From NCBI RefSeq assembly GCF_037893015.1, contig NC_133658.1:170618659-170682658 (forward strand): DNA of 64,000 nt. The letters are read 5' to 3'. The first letter of the stretch is position 1. Every line of letters starts with the position of its first letter. This document shows, one piece after another, positions 57,000-64,000 of this stretch. The stretch is from Macrotis lagotis (Eukaryota; Chordata; Mammalia; Peramelemorphia; Peramelidae). The position numbers and the translations under genes are program-made. Below the pieces are notes generated by a model. That model was not told the origin of the DNA and ran no database searches. It worked only from the letters and a program-made list of their open reading frames with translations.

Positions 57000-58560
57000 T
57001 TGCTTGGAACTTTTCAGAATCACCATCTGTTGTCTTCTTTCACCTTCTAGTTTCAGAAGAGGTCACCCTACTCCTTACAAATGGTAATTCTTTTCTTTAC
57101 CCTTAATGCCAATCCTTTCTGCTTCCCTTCTTAAGGATCTTGCTCCAGTAATCTTGTCATCATCTCACCCTATAGTGCTTTATGAATTTCCATCTTTCTC
57201 TGTCAAATGGCTTCTTCCCATTTACCTACCAAAAAACTCAGGTCATTCAAATTCTAAAACTATCTTGTCTGGATCCTTGAATACCTTTTTGACAAAATTG
57301 CCTACATCCAATGCCACTATTTCCTCCCCAAGTAATTCAATCCTTTGCAGATGTGGTCAACTTCAACATGCCACTAACACTGCCCCCTCAAAGGTATGAG
57401 ACACCTACACTTTTTCAGTTCCATCCTCTTTGACTTCTCTGCAATTTGATACACTGTCCCTTCTACTACTGTATAACCTCTCCACATCTCTTCCCACCTC
57501 ACTCTTTATTCTTTCTTCCTGAGCAATTTTACTAATTTCCACAGCTTCACTTGTGCAAATTACTTCCAAATTACTATCTTTGGCACTAATCTCTCTTCTA
57601 AACTCCTGAGGCCTTATATGACCTTTCTAGTTGAATTCATCAATTTAACAACTCATCATGTGTAAAGAAAGGACTCTACCAGCTGCTAATGATACAAAGA
57701 AAAGCAAAAGCCTCTACTCTAAAGGAATTAACATTCTACTGAGGAATATAACATTACATAAGTAAATACAAAATCTGTACAAAGATGAATACCCTATTGG
57801 AAGCTTAAACTCAACATACTTCCTAAAGGAGCTTATCTTTTCCTCTCAACCTCCTCTTCTTTATGACTTCTCTCAGTGGTACCAAAATTCACTCCTGTCT
57901 CAATTCCTATTCTTAAAACTTTGGCATTATCTTTTGATTCTTCCCTACCCATCCCCCCCATATTCAATCAGTTACCAAATCTTATATTATTATTATTAAT
58001 ATTATTGTTACTGTTTACCTCAACAATTTCTTATTTCTATATCCCTACTCCTGGCTTATTAACATTATTACTATTCTACCTCCACAAATTCTGATTTCTA
58101 TCTCCTCCTCATCTCCACTCCTTTTCAACTCCTTACTACACGTTTCTTATTATCACATGCCTGGACTAACACATAACTTCGTAACAGTTCTTCTTATCCT
58201 CTACTTCTACTACCTTCAAATATATCCTTTTAAAATTGCTGCTCAAATATCACTTGGTTCCTCCAAAATCTCCACTGAAGAGTGAAGTTCTACTTCCTTT
58301 GCTGCGTTATTCAAGTCTATCTTTCTATCATATACTACCCTCCACCCACTTCAAAGCTCCAGCCATACAGAACTGAATCTATTTCCTAAACATTTCTCCA
58401 ACTTCCCCATGCCTAGAATGTCCTTTTCTTGCTTCATCTGCTAAATTCCTACCCATCTTTTAAAGTTTAACTTAAAAGTCACCTCCTCCACCATTTTCCA
58501 CCAAGTACTTCACAAGTCTGCAATGAAATTTGAAAACTAAATACAATGCAATTGTGTTCT
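57000..58560 (+). repeat. L2-like and other old repeat text
   Basis: Pyrimidine-rich stretch with phrases such as tgtaaagaaaggactctacc, cctcttctttatgacttctctc, ccttttaaaattgctgctcaa. The open frames at 57106-57399 and 57876-58094 look like composition effects. Confidence 0.4.
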
Positions 58561-58979
58561 TCCCCAGCTTCTGACTGGGGAGACCATATCTAAACTAAAC
58601 TTTGCATTTTTCCAGCACTTCTAGTACATTACCCTACAGACAGGAGAATTTTAATATGTGACAAATAGAAGAAAATCCATCAGATTAATGTCTACTGATA
58701 AGTCAACATCATTTATTGAACATGCTGTGTCCAGAATACCATGGTAGATACTAGATTCACAAACATAAATAGAATGTCCAGTTCCTAATTTGAATTCACA
58801 ACACTCACATTTTAAATTCTCAAGAAGATGGCAACTGTATCTTCATATGATTTTCTATCTTTTAGTAATCTCTCAACACTGAGATATTCTTTGATATCTC
58901 AGTAAATTCAAATAAAAACAATTGTTATCAAAGAAATTTAAAAGATTAAAAGAAACATCCTTCAAATATGCCTTATTCG

Positions 58980-59128
58980 CTTTTTTTTTGCAAGGCAAAT
59001 GGGGTTAAGTGGCTTGCCCAAGGCCACACAGCTAGGTAATTATTAAGTGTCTGAGACCGGATTTGAACCCAGGTACTCCTGACTCCAAGGTCTGTGCTTT
59101 ATCCACTACGCCACCTAGCCGCCCCTAC
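58980..59128 (-). repeat. SINE, reverse
   Basis: Full-length reverse SINE flanked by a near-identical duplication (ccttattcgctttt and ccttatttgctttt). Confidence 0.92.
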
Positions 59129-59620
59129 CTTATTTGCTTTTAATTTATTATAGAATGTCCTAAATATAACTCAAAATAACTTACAAAAAATAATTCCAAA
59201 CCAGATTTTCATAGATAATTTCAGTGACTTTTGGAGAGATACAAATTTGTAAACTTATTTTAGAGAAAATGATTTTTTTTTATGATTACAGAAATTTTGT
59301 ATTGATCCTACATCTCTACAGTGATGGTCCAGGACTTCAAAATAGCATTGAATTTAGCACAATAATACTATCATCAGTGTTACATTTTCACTTAAGACAA
59401 AATTCACTAATCATACTTATCTGTTTTAGTAAAAATACTGTTAAGTGCTATAGTGGAAGTGATAACCTGATAAGGATGTTATTGTGCAAATGTTAAGTTT
59501 GGTTAATGTTACAATAGCCCCCTATTATTCCTAAACATTCCTAAAGAGTATCTTGTTGAATCCTTAACAATTAAGTAAGGAAAATAGAAGTAGATGACAT
59601 TACTCCTATTATACAAATAA

Positions 59621-59775
59621 GGGCAGCTAGGTGGCGTAGTGGATAAAGCATCAGCCCTGGAGTCAGGAGTACCTGGGTTCAAATCCGGTCTCAGACACTT
59701 AATAATTACCTAGCTGTGTGGCCTTGGGCAAGCCACTTAACCCTATTTGCCTTGCAAAAAAAAAACAACCATAAA
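59621..59775 (+). repeat. SINE
   Basis: Full-length forward SINE, about 190 bp from a SEC23B exon and antisense to the gene. Confidence 0.92.
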
Positions 59776-59952
59776 AAAATACATCCACAGAAGTTAAAAG
59801 ATTTTACAAAAGAAAATCAATATTAAGTACTTGAAATTAATGGGAGAGAACATTCAATAGTGGTAGTGCTAGAGAATGCAAGGGAGGATGGGAGAAAAGA
59901 ATGGTAGCAATGGAATGGCTGAGAGAACTTTTGAAATAATTTTGGAAATTCA

Positions 59953-60051
<99 letters not shown>

Positions 60052-60379
60052 TTAATTATTATAAATTCTATTCATATTAATGTGTAGAAAGAATAACATC
60101 TAATATTTACATGTTTACTAAGTATTTTTCTCATCACAACAACATTACTACAACATGTATTATTATCTTCATTTGACATGAGGAAACTGAGGTCAAGCAT
60201 TAACTTTTCTGAGGTTGCACAATTAATAAATAGAATTGAAGGTTTTTATCTCCATTATTAGTGGTTCCTTAGATTAAGTTAACAGTGAAGTTCCTTATTT
60301 GTTTTAGTTGCAATTTTTCTCTGTGAAAGGACCTGTATCCTTAATCAGTAATAATCATAATCACAATATTATACTTATA

Positions 60380-60545
60380 TGGTGCTTTCTAGTTTAAAAA
60401 TCCTTTAGATACATTATTTCATTTAAGCCTTACAATAGCTCTGGGATTTAAATAATATAACCATTATTCCTAATTTACTAATGAAAAAACTGAGATTCAG
60501 AAAAGGTGAAATGACTTAACTGTGGTAACATATATTAAAACTAAA
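60380..60545 (-). repeat. MIR-like fragment, reverse
   Basis: Text attatttcatttaagccttacaatagctc, aatgaaaaaactgagattcag, gaaatgacttaac. Confidence 0.6.
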
Positions 60546-60742
60546 TCCAGTATCCACCTGGGAGTAAGAAATTTTCTTTCAAAATATTCCTTCTTAAATT
60601 GACTTTTTTCATTATTGCATTATAGCTATAATTTTTTAAAAAACTATTTTGCAAATTTTCCTCAAAGTCTTCATTTCATCAGTGTGTATTCTTTCTAATG
60701 ATATTTACTACAAAACTTTTGTATCTTAAGAAATGGGCTTCG

Positions 60743-60904
60743 GGGGGGGCTAGGTGGCACAGTGGATAAAGCACTGGCCCTGGAGTCAGGAGTACCTGGG
60801 TTCAAATCCGGTCTCAAACACTTAATAATTACCTAGCTGTGTGGCCTTGGGCAAGCCACTTAACCCCACTTGCCTTGCAAAACCAAAAAAAAAAAAAAAA
60901 AAAA
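60743..60904 (+). repeat. SINE
   Basis: Full-length, with a long poly-A (about 20). It sits at the 5' edge of an L1 3' fragment. Confidence 0.9.
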
Positions 60905-61440
60905 CGGCTTCAACAGCTCTGTGGTGGCAAAGAAATGGAAATAGAGGCGATACCCATCAACTGGGGAATGATTGATACAGGGTCATCATAAAAGCCTGGA
61001 AAGATTTACACAAACTGATGCTGAATGAGGAGTGAAATGAGCAGAACCAGAAAAATATAGTACACATTAACAGCAAGTTGTGTGATGACTCACTCTCAGC
61101 AATAAAATAATCAAAGAAAATTCTAAAAGAACTTGTGATGGGAAATATCCACATCCAGAGAAGGAACTACAGAACCTGAATGCAGATCATAGCTTACTAT
61201 TTTCAATTTTTAAAATTTGCTTTTTTTTTCTCTTTGTTCTGATTCTTCTGTTACGTCATGATTAATATGGAAATATGTTTATCATAATTTTACATGTATA
61301 ATCTTTATTAGATTGCTATTAGGGGAAGGGAGAAATATGGAAAACTCAAAACCTTACAAAAATTCAATGTTAATAACTATTTTTTGCATGTAGTTGGAAT
61401 AATAAATAAATTAATAAATTGGAAAAAAAAAAGAAAAAAA
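60905..61440 (+). mobile_element. L1 3' end fragment
   Basis: Text gatacccatcaactggggaatg, aaactgatgctgaatgagg, gagcagaaccagaaaaatatag, ending aataaataaattaataaattgg. It lies antisense in the SEC23B intron, ending about 100 bp from an exon. Confidence 0.8.
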
Positions 61441-61486
61441 AAGAAATGGGTTTCAAGAGTTCTTGTGCCCAAAACTAAATCTCTCA

Positions 61487-61702
<216 letters not shown>

Positions 61703-62451
61703 CTACACCAAAAGAAAAAGATTTTATGGTAAAACCTTTGTCTTTTAAAATTTCATTTTCCCTGAAATTCATCTGACATTCCAAGAACAGCAAAAATGAA
61801 ATAAATATTTATTTTAAAAGGTAATAATATAAGACAAGGAAGTAAAACTCTGTGTTCATAAAGCAGGAAAGATTTGATACAAAGCATCCTACATCACAAA
61901 GGAATTGATAAAACAGCTATGTTTAAATCGTGGAACAGTTTTTCCCTTGAAGATGCTGATATTAAATTACAAAAAACTTTTCAAAATTCACTAAGGTAAA
62001 ATTCAAGTCAGTGTAGCACATTTCAATCCTCAGAATTTCTAATTTTGCAACTTTGTTAACATGTTATAAACAAATCTGAAACAAAACTAGTATAATATTC
62101 CCCCCTCTCCATCTTAGTTCCCTCTTCTGCCTCCCACCTCTAAGGATTAAAGCCTAACAACATCTTTGAGTACTCATCTTCTTTTCCAGTGCATTGAAAC
62201 TGACCACTAAATCCTGTTCAGTAATCTTCATGAAGGTTATTATTATATCATTAAGGTACAGAATGCAGCTTATTGATGATTTTGTACCTAAGAAGATCCA
62301 GAGATTAAATGACTTGTCCAAGGTCACACTTCTAATAAGTGCCACGTGTAGAATATGAACTTCCTAAGTCCAGCACTCCATCCATTATATCAAACTACCT
62401 TCAGGGTAACACAGAGTAAGATTTTCATCATTTAAAATTTTCCCAAAGATA
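61703..62451 (-). other. SEC23B: SEC23B intron, nothing further recognised
   Basis: AT-rich. A short MIR-like stretch may lie at 62290-62400 (taaatgacttgtccaaggtcacac). Confidence 0.5.
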
Positions 62452-63035
62452 ATGCGAGTTTGCTGAGAAGTCAGCCATCTGACCATCTGTACTATTCTGT
62501 GATAACTTCCCTGTACAAGAGGCATATGTTTAATTTGGACTCCAGGAGTTCCTAGAATCCCACTGATAGCAATGAGATGACTAATAGGTCCTCAGGACAA
62601 CCAGATAGCAGCAAAATTGATAAGAGCACTGGACATGAATTCAGGAAGAAGAGAATTCAAATTCTGCGTCAGATACCTTAAACTTCTCAATTTCTTATTC
62701 TGTTTCCTCAAACTGCAAACTATAAAATGGAGATAATAATAGCATGCGAGTTTGCTGAGAAGTCAGCCATCTGACCATCTGTACTATTCTGTGATAACTT
62801 CCCTGTACAAGAGGCATATGTTTAATTTGGACTCCAGGAGTTCCTAGAATCCCACTGATAGCAATGAGATGACTAATAGGTCCTCAGGACAACCAGATAG
62901 CAGCAAAATTGATAAGAGCACTGGACATGAATTCAGGAAGAAGAGAATTCAAATTCTGCGTCAGATACCTTAAACTTCTCGATTTCTTATTCTGTTTCCT
63001 CAAACTGCAAACTATAAAATGGAGATAATAATAGC
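62452..63035. repeat. 292-bp tandem duplication
   Basis: 62452-62743 and 62744-63035 are identical except for one base (A at 62689 versus G at 62981). The right half of each copy is an old tRNA-SINE (gagcactggacatgaattcagg ... cctcaaactgcaaactataaaatgg in outline) whose tail continues past the second copy. Confidence 0.97.
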
Positions 63036-63878
63036 ACCTATATCAAGGGATGTTAAAAAGATCAAATTAAATAATATAAGCAAAGGGCTTTGTAAACCAT
63101 AAAGCACTATATAAGTTCTGATTATTACTATTAACTGATTGCTTCTATTTTAAATCCATCAGAAATGGGGGCTGAAGTATTCAAATTAGTGAAAGTACCT
63201 TATTTAATTTCCTCCTCCATCACTAATGCTTCTTGGTCCTAAGAATCAGCCCCTGGGTACATTTCCCCCCAAACCCCATGATGTACTCTAAGAGAATACA
63301 ATTTCTCAGGTCACACATCAGCTAAATATCTGAACCTGGATAATGGCAGAGGCAATAGTAGGAAAAGGAGCAAGAGAAGCTTTAGAAAGAACCAAAGTAA
63401 ATATAAATCCTCACTTTTTTGAGTCTTACTCATTTTCTAGTGCCCAAGAACACCAACTTATTCCTCATTTGGCAGGGATGGTCATCTGGTCATCTCCAAA
63501 GATATAATGCTCCACCTTTGGATGACTCTACTTGTGAAGGAGGTTTTTTTTTTTTAAACATAAGGGCTAAATTTGTCTCTTGGGAACTTTAAATTATATC
63601 TGTGCATTCTATCTTTAATTTGGTTTACATAAAAATGCTGTATTCTTTTAGAATTCTTTTCTTTTGCTTTTCTTCTACTAAACTTTCTTATACTTTACTA
63701 TTTCTGTGTTCCAAATCTGTCACTGTTTTTTCAGAGCTTCCAATTCTTTGTAAAAGTTTTTCATTATTCATTCAAATCTTTTTTCTAATTTATCAGTCAA
63801 ATTCATTATTAATTTCTTCTTTTATGAATCATTTTGAATCATTCCTATAATTCCTATTTATTGTTCCATGACCTTTTG
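63036..63878 (-). other. SEC23B: SEC23B intron, nothing recognised
   Basis: After the old SINE tail (to about 63130) no element or exon is supported. The frame at 63602-63850 is T-rich and unlikely to code. Confidence 0.45.
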
Positions 63879-64000
63879 TTTTTTGCAAGGCAATAGGGTT
63901 AAGTGACCTACCCAAGGTCATACAGCAGGCTTTGAGTCTAAATGAAGATCAAAGCATACTGTTTTCACTTTTTTATTTGCTTTTTGTTTTTTTTCTCATG
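63879..64000. repeat. SINE fragment (minus) joined to an L1 3' tail (plus)
   Basis: 63879-63930 reads as the 3' end of a reverse SINE (ttttgcaaggcaatagggttaag). From 63933 the text gatcaaagcatactgttttcac is an L1 3' tail that runs out of the window. Confidence 0.6.

Overview
This window is nuclear DNA of a mammal, almost certainly a marsupial. Intron-split genes sit in long AT-rich introns packed with one tRNA-derived SINE family (start like ggggcagctaggtggcgcag, end like ccttgcaaaaacc then poly-A), marsupial-type L1 3' ends, and half-L1 elements that keep ORF1 only. The exact SINE consensus looks more like an American opossum (didelphid) than an Australian marsupial, but that is an inference from memory of the family.

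Three conserved protein genes lie on the minus strand in the order SEC23B - SMIM26 - DTD1, read right to left. This is the gene order and orientation I know from human chromosome 20p11.23. (1) SEC23B: the last three coding exons (61702-61547, 60027-59962, 56202-56113), the C-terminal 103 residues of a COPII coat subunit. (2) SMIM26: the complete two-exon gene (46059-45942 and 44934-44768), a 94-residue single-pass membrane microprotein, with a CpG-rich promoter carrying a perfect inverted CCAAT repeat and a ZNF143-like element. (3) DTD1: coding exons 1-3 (34269-34227, 15352-15262, 962-727), a D-aminoacyl-tRNA deacylase; the remaining exons lie left of the window. All splice sites are GT-AG and the reading phases join without a break. 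The three genes are separate transcription units with ordinary housekeeping roles (vesicle coat, mitochondrial/membrane microprotein, tRNA proofreading); nothing here shows that they act together.

Most of the rest is repeats. DTD1 intron 2 (963-15261) holds two HAL1-like elements and an old L1, all with nested SINEs. DTD1 intron 1 (15353-34226) holds a third HAL1-like element, many L1 and L2-like fragments and, right next to exon 1, about 3 kb of G-rich minisatellite with a higher-order repeat of about 910 bp. The DTD1 CpG island (about 34205-34720) has a triplet-rich 5' UTR. Between DTD1 and SMIM26 lie L1 ends, a GGGAGA hexanucleotide array and a composite SINE-L1-SINE element. Between SMIM26 and SEC23B sits one young, internally deleted endogenous betaretrovirus-like provirus (48005-53001) with near-identical LTRs, a 6-bp target duplication and a tRNA-Phe primer site. 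A SEC23B intron contains a 292-bp tandem duplication with a single mismatch.

The items most worth following up are the provirus (hydrophobic extension before Gag, internal polypurine tract identical to the 3' one), the minisatellite at the DTD1 donor site, the composite retroelement shared by two loci, and the stop-free arginine-rich frame upstream of the DTD1 start codon. No unmistakably new multi-gene system is visible.
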